DNA of 64,000 bases, taken from NCBI RefSeq assembly GCF_020921035.1, contig NC_063151.1, positions 27,906,934-27,970,933 of the forward strand. Reading direction: 5' to 3'. This document shows positions 12,585 through 24,881 of this stretch, piece after piece. The stretch is from Rhodamnia argentea (lineage: Eukaryota > Streptophyta > Magnoliopsida > Myrtales > Myrtaceae). The first letter of the stretch is position 1, and each line of letters starts with the position of its first letter. The position numbers were made by a program, and so were the translations under genes. The notes under the pieces were generated by a model, which was given only the letters and a program-made list of their open reading frames with translations, was not told the DNA's origin and did no database searches.

Positions 12585-15500
12585 CTATGACCAACCAACG
12601 ACATAGTCGAGAACGTAGACCAGCGCCAAGGAGAAAGGATAAAGTATGAAGGCTACTGACGTCGTCCACAAAGGAAAGGTGGTGCGGAAGCTGGCAAATG
12701 ATCCCATCACAATGCAAACGATAACAATTATAAGCACTTCTGATGTGAAGTCCCATGTCAGTCCTCTGATGTAGACAAGAGCCAAGAAAACCGCTAAGCA
12801 GAGCAAATTGTTCATGGTCGCTGCCCCGTATAACTGCACGATGTACCAAATGAGATAAGATGCCACTCACTGAGCATATCGTCATTCTTGTTGAACATGA
12901 GACAAACAACTCAATAAATTAAAAACAACAAAAAAAATGATGGAATGACTGCTGACGAGATTTATCATTCCAAAGTCCACACCGAAAAGAAATCTTAGGT
13001 TCAATGATATCCATGAGATATTTGAACTATATTCTGAAAATCAAGTCAAGATAAATAGAAATAAGTCAAAGGCACACCTCCGAGAATGTCAGTGATGATG
13101 TCCTCTGCTTTTTACGACTAGCAAAGATTATTGCTGACACTGCTTCACTAGCATTGGTAGCCAAGGGCAGTGCAATAAACGAAATGAAGAAAGTGGGGAT
13201 ACCAGTGGCGTCTGAGAAGTTGTCAACTGCATCTACCAAGGGATCAGCAAACGCTGCTGCTATGACTGTTCCAAGAACCATAAACCCCACTGCTTTCAAG
13301 GAGGTCATTTTTGCATTTTCAACACCCTCAACCACCTCATCGCTTGGATCCGCCCCTAACAATTGCTCATGCTCTTCCTTTGCTTGCTGCCCAAAAGATT
13401 GCAGAAGATTTATGAACCTTCAAAATATCCAAATAAACTAGATAGTGAATTAGTAACGAATATGGGAACTTGCTCATGTCACTTACTTGGCGAGCGTCAA
13501 CAATAAACTTCATTGTGCCAAAATTTCTGAGACTGGAACCTTCTCCTGAATGCACTGCGTGCTTTACCCATTTTTCAATACCCTTCCTGAACTCCTCCTT
13601 TGAAAGAAGACTATCATTAGTGGTATCAAAATCTGCCATGATTTTATCTACAGCCTCCCCACAATCCAGATCTATCTCTTCAAAACGCATTCCTACTAAG
13701 AATGCTTTTAGTTCACTAACAGTGAGATAGCCATCGTCATTCTCATCAATGGTTTTGAATAGCCTGTCAAAAAAATGTGTGAGGCACTGAAACAATATAG
13801 CAGAAGCAAAGGATTTAACTTAGCACCAGTACTAACCTATCCACAATTTCTGTGTCGACTTTACCATCATCAGTCATAAGCCTTCCTAGGGCATGCTTTT
13901 TTACATGTATTAAGAATCCAAAAATAACCTGCCTGTGCTTCGCATAAGCAAGTCTTCTCCTTTGGATCCAAGGCTGAAACACCTGCCCATGAAATGAGGG
14001 AAGGGTCACCTTCCACTCAGTTAAACCAATTGATTGCTGCCAACCACCAAACACGGAGGCTTAAAGTTTTCATACTAAACAGCCTTATTTATATTCATGG
14101 CAACATAAAAACACACCTCATTCATTCATACTTCTGCGATTGCTACATATGCTCAAAATGCATGACAAAAGGCAGAGTCGCAAAGTCTGGGTTAACAACA
14201 GCAATTCACAATGACTTACCTGATATAGGCAGTACGAGATCAGTAGAACCAGAGACAAAATCAGTGCTATCAAGACTGCCACATGCCTTCCTGATGTTGA
14301 ATTGATAAGTTGCAGAAGCTGAACAACAACGAATGGAATAACTGAGATAATCATGATCCTTGCGGCATAGCTTGTATAGCTATCGGTAGTAACACCAGAA
14401 CCTGAAAGTGTTGTGTTTATCATGTACTGTGATATGATAAGCCATTACAGACTGGTAGAGATAACAATGCAAATTAAGAAACAGGAAGGGTTGAGCAGTC
14501 TCTAGGAATCACAGTTGCAATTTCTTCGCTTCAGCTCAGTGGAACATGGTCAAACAGACCATATTACTAATTGAAAAGGTAATGCGCTTTAAAATTTCTA
14601 AAGCCAATTAGGCACCTGGCCTACATAACCTTTTTCCTACACTGCAACCTTATTTAGCCACAATTGTGTACTTCGTTGATCATAACTTCTATTACTGCAA
14701 AGCTGTCATTCATTCACAATAGAGGCAGCCTTCTGCATGATTCAATCTAAACTTTAATTAGATGAGGTTCCCAGCTTGGGGGAATTTCGTTGCCACTGGG
14801 TTAATGACCACTCACAATAGAAGCTCAAAAAAATTCCCCACCAAATAAAACCTCTATCCCAAAGGGAGAGGACTGGAAGTTAGCAATTTTTACCTCCCTT
14901 AAGCAACTTTTTCAAAGGTGAGCAGCTAAAGCTGCTGGAGGGTTGATTAGGCAAACACAAAGAGGGCATTCATAGAGGAAAATGTTAGATCTTACAGTGA
15001 GAGCCTCCAATAAGCATAAATAATTGAGAAATGCTTGCAAAAGGCAAACCTGTCAAACTAAACCCTTTCGTATCCACTTTATCAACAGCACCTGAACCAT
15101 CCAGGTCACACTTGCCAACAAGAACACACGAACCCCATACGACAGTTAGAAGCATGACAGTTGAACCTGCAAGCAAGCCCATTCCAATGGAGACTTGACT
15201 TTGTGCAGTTTCTGTGCTTCCAGACAGTCCAGATACTGCAGAAAACAATAAAGAAAAGCATTTGTGAAGAGCTTCATTACAATCATAAAAAGAAAAACGC
15301 ATCATCATTCATCAGAAACAGGAGGAGCCCTTACACATACACACAGAAATGGTAAAATTTTCCATACTGAGTAATAGAGAAAGAAATATCACGTTCTTGT
15401 TTACAAAAGACAAGGAAAACTACTCCCAGCAAACAGTGCCAAGTGTTTAGAATGTTAGAAAGCAAGCAACCAACCAAATTGGTCAACAACAGAAAAGCAA

Positions 15501-16469
15501 CTGAGGCGAAGTATTACTAGAGTAATCCTCACAAGCGTATTTACTACATAAGGCAATGACACAAAGCTATGCAACAGAGACCAAAGGACTACGTTACTAT
15601 GAGTAACTGGGAAAAAAGAAGATGCCTTCCCATATTCCAATGCTCAACCGAGCATCTGCCACTTGAATCTATTTAACTTGATATTTGTCAACCACTTTGT
15701 GGTGCACAACCCCCAGGTACAAATCTCTCCATATTTCAAATGTGCGAATCGTTTTTCCATCTGGATCTGGGATCCTGACCCGGAAAACAGAGCACTTACA
15801 GAAGTGAACTCCACTAGTCCCATTATAGCCGGTAAAAACTAAAAAGTCTACCTTGGCGGTGTCCTTCGGATTATAGATACAGTGAAACGTCAAAACAGTA
15901 AATTTTTTGAAGGGAAACGTAACCGAGTCCTCTATATCCTGTCCACTATAACTTACTCTACAACACTCAACACTCAACTGAAAAACAGTCTCTGATGCGA
16001 TGTTATCACTCGATTTCCACAGAGTTTCTCAGGAACCCCACCCAAAACACAAGCCATCCAGCAAATGCGAAACAGGCCAAAACTCACCGAGAATGAGCAT
16101 GGCGTCGGGTAATGCCCCGAGCATCGGCAGCACGAGCCCGCCGATGAGCCCAGGCCCCATAATCTCCAGCAGCATCTCGCTGCCGGTCGAGAGAAACGTC
16201 GCGGCCATGTACATCAAGTAACCGTACACCAGTATCAGGAACAAGTTGCCGATCCAAGTGGACGTGCAGGGCATGAAGCCGTAGGTCTCATCGCAGGAGT
16301 CGGACGAGGCCAACAGCGGGAAATAGAGCGGGGACCCGTGGCCGAGCGGCGGATAGAGGCCGTCGGAGACAGGATCGGAGGGAAGGACGTAGCGGGAGCG
16401 GACGGCGGAGATGGAGATGAGGAAGAGGACGAGGAGGAGAAACGGGGAGGAAAGGCGGCGGTTGGCCAT
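12585..16469 (-). CDS. NCL: EF-hand Na+/Ca2+ exchanger-like protein (NCL), 576 aa
   Basis: Seven exons on the minus strand: 16469-16088, 15235-15050, 14401-14220, 13982-13837, 13763-13487, 13386-13078, 12833-12585. They sum to 1731 nt in frame. A signal peptide (about 1-25) is followed by the first exchanger half, with the alpha-1 type segment GSEMLLEIMGPGLIGG and LPMLGALPDAMLI. A hydrophilic loop carries two EF-hands: loop 1, residues 305-316 (DENDDGYLTVSE), is canonical; loop 2, 345-356 (DTTNDSLLSKEE), has Ser where Gly is usual at position 6. The second half has alpha-2 (ALPLATNASEAVSAII, about 463-478) and C-terminal membrane helices. Length and layout match Arabidopsis NCL (At1g53210), implicated in Ca2+/Na+ homeostasis and salt stress. 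The exon 6 acceptor (cag before 13386) was chosen because it alone kept the frame; a nearer-upstream AG did not. Confidence 0.93.
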
Positions 16470-17200
16470 TGGTCCAGAGAGTGACGAAAGCGCAGAGTTA
16501 GGACGCGAGAGAGAGAGAGAGAGGGGTGGGGGGACACGTTGGGGGATTACAGAAGCGAGAGGAAGAAGATGAAGAGAATGTAAGGACAGCTTCCGTAAGT
16601 GCAGTGCCTGCGTCTGCGTGACGTCAGATTTTCATTGCCATTTTGTTTAATTACTTGATTATTTTGATTTTGTTAAAAAGCAAAAAGCGTAAGCAATATA
16701 ATAATTTTTCTTCGTCCCGCTGCCGACATACGGGAATTTCAAGCACGATTTTTCCTTTTTATTTTTTAGTACCGCCCGATCCATCTTGTGCCACGTAGAT
16801 TAATTTAGTCCGGATATTGACGGAACATACGTTACCCAAGCGGGGCAGACACAGCGAGCATTTCACATCCGAAGATCCGGAAAGGGAAGGGGGGGGCCAC
16901 CTGGCGGAAGCCGCACGATATGTCAGACCCAAGCAGATAAGCTCCACGATCTTCCAGCAGAAGCTGCGGTGGGTGGGGACTCGATACCCGTCCGATTCCA
17001 TCATCGTCAGAAAGAGGGAAGGAAATCAAGTCTCGGGTCCTCCGAGAACATAATTTCCCTTCTTGACTTCGTACGAGTAATCATCGTTTTCAGGACGAAA
17101 CTTTTGAGGTGGGAATGATTTCATTAATTCCGGAAGCTCTTATGATTTATTTGGGATGGCTTTTGATTTTTTTTTCTTATTTTGGGACCTTTTTTTTTTT
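16470..17200 (-). promoter_or_regulatory. NCL 5' leader and promoter region
   Basis: Immediately upstream of the NCL ATG is a purine-rich GA microsatellite on the plus strand (about 16510-16523, CT on the gene strand). Further out the sequence is mixed, with no domain-bearing open frame. No clear TATA box was fixed. Confidence 0.4.
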
Positions 17201-19390
17201 AACTTTTATTCGTTGCGAAATATTTCAAATTCTTCAAAACACCCTAATATCATGTACATGAAATGCTAAGGCTATGCATGATAATCATTCCGTTCCGAAA
17301 AACTTTTTCTGATTAAAATGACTTTTTTTTTATTCGCTCCCTGGATAAGTTTTAAAGAATCAGAACGCGTTTAATAAGCGCCCAAAATTTATGTTCTTGG
17401 AATAGAAACGCGTTTGATAACCGCACGAAATTTCTGTTTTCAAATAACTATTTCTTTTCCTAATTTTTTTCATTTAAATGAAATAACTATATAGTTACTT
17501 TGTAATATTTCATCTTAAATTGAAGACTAATTTTCAATGCACACTAAAATAATTTGAAATACATTATTTTTTTAGCATGTCATAAATGAAACACAAATTT
17601 TAATACATTACGTTTGAAGTTCGATTGAAACATGGGACGGTTCCCATATTAAGAATTCGTTTTTTTCTTTAAATGTTGCGTTGTCCAAAATACATACAAA
17701 TATAGCAGCCGAATAATCAAATTATCCACTTTAAAAATAAATAAATAAATTATCCTCCTTGATACGAAGTACAAGTCCTTCATTATCATTTTGTAGCCTC
17801 TGTCCTAAATCCAAGTGAGTGTTTAGCTTTAGCTCCATATGTAGATGTTTACATTTTGCGACGCATGCCTACGAGTATATATGTTATTATCTACTTGTCG
17901 GATGCTATCATCTTCTGTGATATTTTTTGCGGAAAAGTGAAATCTAAGAAATTTAGGCATAAATTTATGGAAATGAGGTCAAACTAGCCTAAATAAGCTT
18001 ATTCTATTTTTAAAGATTTTCTAAATTTTTTGTTATTTTTTAAAAAATTTCCCATTATTTTTTTTTTTTATTTTTATTAGGTTGAGGGAAAAATGACGAA
18101 AGAACTGAAAGAGAAAAGTGAGAGATGTGAAACTTCATTTTATTTTGTGATTCTAAAAGATGATTCTTTTTTCCAAAATCAACTTTTTTTTTTTCTGAAT
18201 TTTGCTCTAAAACCGATTTTGATTATCTAAAAGCGATTTTGGGAACGTAATCAGAATCAAATTTATTTGCGTTACCAAACGTGATTCTCATCTTTTTTGA
18301 TTCTTAGAATCAGAATCGGAGAATAAAAATGGTGACCATACATGCCTTAAATATGTTCGGCTTTTATAAGCCCAAAAATTTCAATTTTTTTTTAAATGCA
18401 AACAGTTGCATTATTTTGATCGAGAAATGTGAAAAAGAAAATAAAAGTAACAGACAGGCAGCTGAAGGGACGCCATAGCGACAGAGATATCAACGGCTGA
18501 CAAATAAAGTCCACCGTCAAAATGACTCGTCGGTTGCCAAGTTGGTCCGCCGAGACAAAACTTCATCATGTAGATCTGAAGAGAATTGAATGAGGGGCTG
18601 CTAGTGGAATTGCAGCATTGAATAAAAATAACAGTGTCAATAATGGATTTGCAGGAGCTACTCAAATAAGTCAAACGGTCCAATATTTTCTCTTTAGGGC
18701 AAGTTGTGCCCAATCCAATCCATTCTCTTTAGGGCAAGCCGTATATGGTCCAATTCATTCTTTATGAAAATCAAGCAAGTGCTAATTCTAGGAACGGACT
18801 CAATTGAAAAGGTTATCCAGACTTTTGTGCCCCAAAGGGGGATCGGAGTGTCGAGCCCGTTGTTGCTCGAGCTAAAATCGCCGTAAAGGGATTTTTCGCT
18901 AATCCTTACTGTCGATATAATTTTCCAACCGACAAAAAATTATAAATCACTAGTTGAGGGAACTAATGTACATCACGCCAATTAGAGCGTCATCTGCAAA
19001 TCACTCCCCCACCTACAAATCTTAGATTATATAGGGGGGACGTGAGTCAAGGATGTGAACGCGGTTCTTGAAAGACAAATAAGGACCCATCACACATCTA
19101 GACCCCCTTACTCAGAAGCTATCGGTGTTTCCGCAAAATCAACCCCGAACTTCGATTCATGAAGTGAATTTTAAACGGCGTACACCAAAAGAACACGTAA
19201 GAAGAAAGCCGCGAGCTCGCTCTCGCTACGTGTTTTGTTTTTGGGGGGAGGGGAGGGCGAACACACTCGCCGTGTTCAAGATGCATCGGTTTTGAAATTT
19301 GCGAGTCGGATCACGTGCGAGAGAGTCCGTGCTATATATATATATTTCCCGACCGTAGCACGGGGGTGGGGGGACATAAAATTGTCGAAG
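17201..19390. repeat. Tandem repeat unit, copy A (interrupted)
   Basis: Copy A of a large unit that recurs as copy B at about 19470-20835. Matching landmarks are 1188 bp apart, for example aacagttgca at 18401 and at 19589. Copy A is split: its left part (17201-17269) and the rest (18348-19390) flank a DNA transposon that copy B lacks. The copies share long near-identical stretches with scattered substitutions, so this is a duplication and not chance. No protein domain was recognised on either strand, and the origin of the unit is unknown. Confidence 0.85.
17270..18347. mobile_element. PIF/Harbinger-like non-autonomous DNA transposon inside repeat copy A
   Basis: Inserted in copy A of the tandem unit. 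The left flank is ...gctaa and the right flank TAAatatgttcgg, while the uninterrupted copy B reads actaaatatgttcgg (TAA at 19534-19536). This gives a TAA target duplication (a TA duplication fits too). The ends are inverted: left GGCTATGCATGATAATCATT, right read on the minus strand AGGCATGTATGGTCACCATT. Inside are inverted words of the form aatcacgtttggtaacg. About 1.08 kb, no transposase. Family by end structure and target only. Confidence 0.72.
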
Positions 19391-19467
19391 AAAATATATA
19401 TATATTTTCATCTTAGAAAATATCCTCAAATTTTAGGTCTTAGATGAAACAGTTTACAACTTTCTTT

Positions 19468-20835
19468 TTATCTTTACTCGTTGCGAAACATTTCAAATTC
19501 TTCAAACACCCTCATATCATGTACTTGAAATACTAAATATGTTCGGCTTCCATATGCCCTAAAAATTTCAAATTTTTTTTTAAATGCAAACAGTTGCATT
19601 ATTTTGATCGAGAAATGTGAAAAAGAAAAGAAAAGTAACAGGCAGGCAGCTGAAGGGACGCCATAGCAACAGAGATATCAACGGCCGACAAAGAAAGTCA
19701 ACGGTCACAAGGACTTACCGGTTGCCAAGTTGGTCCACCGAGACAAAAGTCCATCATGTAGATCTGAAGAGAATTGAATGGGGGGCTGCTGGTGATATTG
19801 CAGCATTGAATAAAAATAACAGTGTCAATAATGGATTTGCAGGAGCTCCTTAAATAAGTCAAATGGTCCAATATTTTCTCTTTAGGGTAAGTTGTGCCCG
19901 ATCTGATCCAATCCATTCTCTTTAAGGCAAGTCGTATATGGTCGAATTCATTCTTCACGAAAATCAAGCGAGTGCTAGTTCTAGGAATGGACTCAATTGA
20001 AAAGGTTATCCAAACTTTGGTGCCCCAAAGGGGGATCGGAGTGTTGGGCCGATTGTTTTTTTTTTTTTTTATGACCGAGGTTCCGCGCGGCCGGCGAGCT
20101 TCGCTCAACGCAGCGGTGGAGCACGACTAGTCCTTGGGAGGGGCTAGTGCGAGAGCCCACCACCACGACCCACCACCACGACCCTCCACTTAAGACACCG
20201 GCGCCGAGGAGTTTTGAACCCGGGACCTCTCGTGAAAGGAACTGAACTCAAACCAACTTGGCCACCGATCGGTGGGTGTGTCGGGCCGATTGTTGCTCTG
20301 GCTAAAATTGCTAAAAAGGGATTTTTCGCTAGTCCTTACCGTCGATATGATTTTCTAACCGACCAAAAATTGTGAATCATTAGTTGAGGAAACTAATGTA
20401 CATCACACCAATTAGAGCGTCGCCTGCAAATCGCTCCCCCACCCGCAAATCTTAGATTCTATAGGGGGGACATGGGTCAAGGATGCGAATACTATTACTG
20501 AAATATAAATAAGGACCCATCACACGTCTGGACCCCTTTACTCGGAAGTTATCGGTGTTTCCGCAAAATCAACCCCGAACTTCGATTCATGAAGTGGATT
20601 TTAAACCGTGTACATCGTAAGAAGCAAGGTGAGAGCCCGCTCTCGCTACGTCTTTTTTTTTTTTGTGGGTTTTTTTTGGGGGGGAGGGAATGGAAGGGGC
20701 GCGAACGCACTCGCTATGTTCAAGATGCATCGGTTTTGAAATTTACGAGCCAGATCGCGTGCGAGAGAGTCCGTGCTATGTATATTTCCCGACCGTGGCA
20801 CGTGGGGGCACACAAAATTGTCCAAGAAAGCAATT
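19468..20835. repeat. Tandem repeat unit, copy B (carries a SINE)
   Basis: The second copy of the unit described at 17201-19390, in direct orientation and separated from copy A by about 80 bp. It lacks the 1.08-kb transposon found in copy A but contains a SINE of about 220 bp at 20056-20277. Other differences are substitutions and small length changes in poly-T and poly-G runs. Confidence 0.85.
20056..20277 (-). mobile_element. tRNA-derived SINE (minus strand)
   Basis: A body of about 207 bp with its poly-A tail seen as a T tract at 20056-20070. It is flanked by a 17-bp target duplication with one mismatch: gtgttgggccgattgtt at 20041-20057 and gtgtcgggccgattgtt at 20278-20294. Repeat copy A has the uninterrupted site near 18848. 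On the minus strand an RNA polymerase III A box (TGGCCAAGTTGG, 20264-20253) precedes a B box (GGTTCAAAACT, 20221-20211) at tRNA-like spacing. The whole structure is that of a retroposed SINE with a tRNA-related head. Confidence 0.88.
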
Positions 20836-22811
20836 ACGGACAGAAAAATAGACCCCCTACTCTCGTTGCCGTGTTCATCCGTGGGTCGCGGGCGTAGGAC
20901 TCCCTGGTCAAAAGGAAAAGCGTCGAGTGTGGGGTTGGCGGTTAGACTTCGAAGGCTAAAGACGGCCATTAACTAACTGTCAGTGCGCGACTGGGCCCAT
21001 GCGGCAGGTAAGCCGCCCCGACTGTGGGTTGAAAAAGACGAGACGTGTGGACCGCGGCGACGATTTCTCATTCGCAACCGACTTTTCAAATTTCTCGACT
21101 CCTACCAAACTTTCGTTTCCACCGCAAAAGCTCAGAAATATCGACTCGATTTGCATTGTGGGCCTCGGAGGAACTACGCGAGTTGCGAGGCCCATCCAGC
21201 CTTCGCAGCTGCCGGCAACTAGCTGCCAACAACCATCGGCGATCGGTGGTGGCAGCCGTCCGCGGTGGAGTTGCGCTTCTTTACAGCTTTGTTCTAACAT
21301 GGAATCCCATTGGAGTAATCCAATTCCCACGTGGAATCCAAACCCGTATCCTACTTTCTATCCAAACACGAAATATATAAGAATCGGGATCTTATTCCTT
21401 GAGAAATCTCGTTCCGCTTCGAATCAAACGATTCCTTAAATTGCTTTCATTGTAAATGTTTATTCCCGACATCGAATCAAAATAATATCCATACAAGATG
21501 GACATCTGTATATCCTATCTCATCCCATCTATATCATATGGTATCCTCAAAAGGTCGGACAGCCAAGAGTGGTTTTAGTAGATGTAAGAAAGTTCACATT
21601 TCATCATAAAAGTCCAGATTTTCTACCATCCCGGGTTGGAAATATTTTCTTCCAACCACTTTTCTGATGGGATAGATCTTTTCAGCTGGGCCGAAATCGA
21701 TGGGTTCGATGGATTTACTTCCGGGTCGGCCTAAAAATAGAATAGCCAAGCTGGACTATGGAGCTCAACGCAACGGGTCTAGTCGATCCCGCACCAAAAT
21801 GCTTTACTTCATTATTGCACGGTCAAGCTGGGCCTACTCTTGGCCCATATAGTGAACGAGTGTCGTGGACTCACTCGTGCATGAACCTTGCACCTATTTT
21901 TGCTTTTGTACTTTATTTCCCAAGACAATGATTCGCGCTACAAAGTAGAGTCCAATACAATACAAAAAGGACCATAGTCGGAGCAACCAAAGTGCAACGG
22001 ATATGCTTGATATACATGAATATATGGAGTTCAATTCTTGGCGATTCGGACTTTTGAAAATTAAAATATGTCCAACATCGATGTGCGGTTGGAACACAGG
22101 TCAAAAATTTCAAATTCTCGCGTTCCTCTTGGTCATTTTGTCGGTTCTCCCTTTTATTCTTTCCGGTTCATGGCTATTGGATCGATAAGTTAACATTCAC
22201 GTCGTGTTTTGCGAATGAAGTCCGGGAATAGTTGTCCTAATAAATACGCTCCATACGTATTTATTTGAGGAGGTCCCTTTTCCTTAGCTTATGAATTATC
22301 GACAAAAACAATTTGCATTCAAGAGAGGAGAACTGCGCCCCAACCAATAACCATGTAGTCATGCCAAAAAATCACTATATGGCCGACTCCATCTTAGTTG
22401 CTTCGAATGACTGACTCCTTTGATCTGCCGAAGTAAAACGCACTATAAGAAGAGAAAACATCGGTTGATGTGTAATTTGGACAGTATTAAGGTAAGACAT
22501 TCGCCATATTATCATCACAATTGTCGCTCATTTGCTACAAATTGTACCCAATGATGCGGAAGATCGAGCCCAAAGTTTGAAAAAACTGAAAGGGCTCGAG
22601 AACAAGTATAATGATTGCTGAAGGGGGGAAAAATCGAAACAAAAGGGCACTTTTTCTCCAATGCAATTTGAATTTTTCTGCCTCTTTTTTTTTTTCTTTT
22701 TTCTTTTTTTAATAGTGGAAGGATAGGAACACCGCACCATGGGATTGTGATGGCCCAATTCGAGGAGACCCCTCCTCCCCTCTTTAATGTTCATGGTCGA
22801 GGATTTGGTCC
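20836..22811. other. Intergenic region, bZIP 3' flank
   Basis: Open frames near 20980-21440 exist in several frames at once and show no domain. Near 21300-21500 are repeated short words (ggaatcc, ccaattccc) suggesting a worn MITE. The segment just above 22700 is likely 3' UTR and flank of the bZIP gene and includes long T and A runs. Confidence 0.45.
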
Positions 22812-24881
22812 TTATCCTTTCGATCCGTCGTTGTCGGATCCCTCCGGTGGATCTTGGGGCGGCGGAGATGGATTGGCGGTGGGTGTCGCGTCGGCCATCT
22901 TCTTGAGATTTTGTTGCTGATACACCCGCCTCAATCTCTCTATCTCCTTCTTCAGCGCTTCTTGATGAGCTGATAGATCAAGATTGCAACCACCCACCCG
23001 TTTAGCCATAATTGGCTCGATTGGATTTTCATAACAAAAGTCAAAAAGGAAAAAGAAAGAAAGAAAAAGCGCCAAGGCATATAAGGTGAGGATCAAGATG
23101 CTACTAAGCTCACATTTTAACCAGCTTCATCGAATTCTCACTTTTCAAACAATAAAAATCCCATTTATTTTGGAGTGATTAATATATTAGTATATGTTTC
23201 TGGTCAAAAGCAAAAGTGCTTAAACATTGAATATGATGAGGATAATCGATCGATATGCGGCGTTGCTATGCGTAGACCAATCAAAATATGTCAAAAATCC
23301 ATTTTTTAATCCATATATGATAAGTTGAGTTGTTATATGTATTGATTATATTCAATAAATGTGGATAAGTGCATGCCCTTCGATCGATATGTATGCCGGG
23401 TCATTATGCGTAAACTAGTCAAAATGGGTCATGAACCCATATATGATATACTGAGTTGTTACATGGATTGATTATATTCAATAAATGTGCTATAAATTAA
23501 TTTAAACATAATATGAGTGTTAAATGGATTGTAAATCAGTTAACAACTTATTTAAATCCAACGCACCTCTATGACTTTTTCTTCATTTTCTCTTGATATG
23601 CACTCTCACCATAGTTGGGTATGAGTTTTTCTAGATTTGATTAAGTGTGGAAGTGTTTTATGAATATGAGACGGTTCTATTCGGATGTAAGTCACTAAAT
23701 TTGCATAACAATAAATGTGTCAAAAACGGGATAAGTGGTTCTACTCGGGTTGGGTCATTTATGACTCGATTCAAACTCGACCCGATTTGCCCGCTCGACG
23801 GATCTAAAGATGCGCATGAATCTGGAAATAAAATGAAGGTCGAAGGTCGGAGGTTGTTTACCGTCTTTGAAGATCTTGTCTTGAGCCAAGGCGGCGATCC
23901 GTTGCTTGAGAGCGCTATTGTCCACGGTCAGAATCAGACGTTGATGATCAAAGAATGCAACTCTGGGCGACAACGCCGATACTTCGCTCTGCACCGGGAG
24001 GTGTTCTTCGACATTCATTATCAACTCAAGAACAAACCAAGCAACACATTGCGTCGATCTTCACGTGCGCAATCAGTTCTCGCTCTCTCTCTCTCTCTCT
24101 CTCAAGTTGTCATAAGTAAGTACAGTTGATGCAGAAATGAATTAACGCTGTACCTGCAATGCGTTTACACTCCGTTCCAGCTCCGAAATGTACTGCAATT
24201 TCCTCACCCTCGACCTCTGAGCAGATTGCCGATTTGCTAGAATCCTGGCATTTGCAAACATCTCACATGGTGCATGACAAGGGATTTAATTTTTGCTGTC
24301 TCATTGATTAACATTTATTTGATACGTCAATGGGTGCCTTTCGTCTTTTCATTTTACCTCTTGACCCGTTTCGGGTCGGTGGCATCGGCATTGGAGGAAG
24401 CTTGAGCTGCCTTGGCCGAATCCGACTCGACCTCCAACGTTCCGGGTTCGGTTTTGGGCGGTTGCTGCTGCATCGCGCGATCCAGATATGCAGGGGCCGG
24501 CTTGATCTCTCCGGTGTTGCTGTTCTGATCGGACGGCGTGGACGTACCAGAGGAGGAGGCCGGGGGCGGCAGTGCGACGGTGACGGTCATGCTCCCGTCT
24601 TCCGAGAACATGGACATGAGCTGCTCGTCGTCCAAGCGGTCGAAGCCGTAGCCGCCATCATGGTGGGCCGAATTCCGGTATTCCCCCGCCTCGAGGAAGG
24701 CGACCGAGTCGCTTGCCGACCTCCGGTGGGCCCCGCGCCTCGTGGAGGAGAACTCGAGGAACTCGTCGACCCACGAGGGCTGGCCTCCGCCTCCTCCTCC
24801 GCCTCCGGCGCCGGGGTGGTGAGGGAAAGGAGGCCAGTTTGGGGGGATGAGGTGGGATACATGGGGCGGTGGTTGCGCCAT
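22812..24881 (-). CDS. Group E bZIP transcription factor (bZIP34/bZIP61-like), 299 aa
   Basis: Four exons on the minus strand: 24881-24358, 24244-24154, 23988-23862, 22969-22812. They sum to 900 nt in frame. The basic region has the N-x7-R signature (N179 to R187, NRQSAQRSR) and the first zipper leucine follows ten residues on (L197). Heptad positions are L197, L204, L211, F218 and L225, with Pro213 inside the third heptad. The segment SALKQRIAALAQDKIFKDAH extends the coiled coil. This is the plant group E type (Arabidopsis bZIP34/61), nuclear DNA-binding factors linked to pollen and vascular functions. The proline is known in that group to disfavour homodimers, so heterodimers are expected. 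The N-terminus is Pro/Gly/Ser-rich. The start MAQPPPHV was preferred over an upstream in-frame ATG at 24956 because it matches the usual family beginning. Confidence 0.93.
23241..23490. repeat. 134-bp tandem duplication in bZIP intron 3
   Basis: The word cgatcgatat at 23247 recurs at 23381, followed in both places by a similar segment ending ttgattatattcaataaatgtg. The unit is about 134 bp and the copies are diverged. It lies within the 892-nt third intron. The rest of that intron (to about 23805) has hAT-MITE-like words such as gggttgggtcattt and cgacccgattt. Confidence 0.65.

Noticed and set aside
14985-15049. Longer NCL exon 2 using a donor near 14995
   Set aside because: That donor also gives an open frame, but it adds residues absent from NCL proteins as I recall them. 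The donor at 15050 gives the conserved SLTGSGVTTD junction.
20211-20264. A functional tRNA gene suggested by A and B boxes
   Set aside because: The sequence does not fold as a tRNA cloverleaf by eye and is followed by a long non-tRNA body, a poly-A tail and target duplications, so it is a SINE.
21000-21440. Several overlapping open frames of more than 100 aa
   Set aside because: Open in three frames at once in a GC-richer patch, with no motif in any; probably composition.
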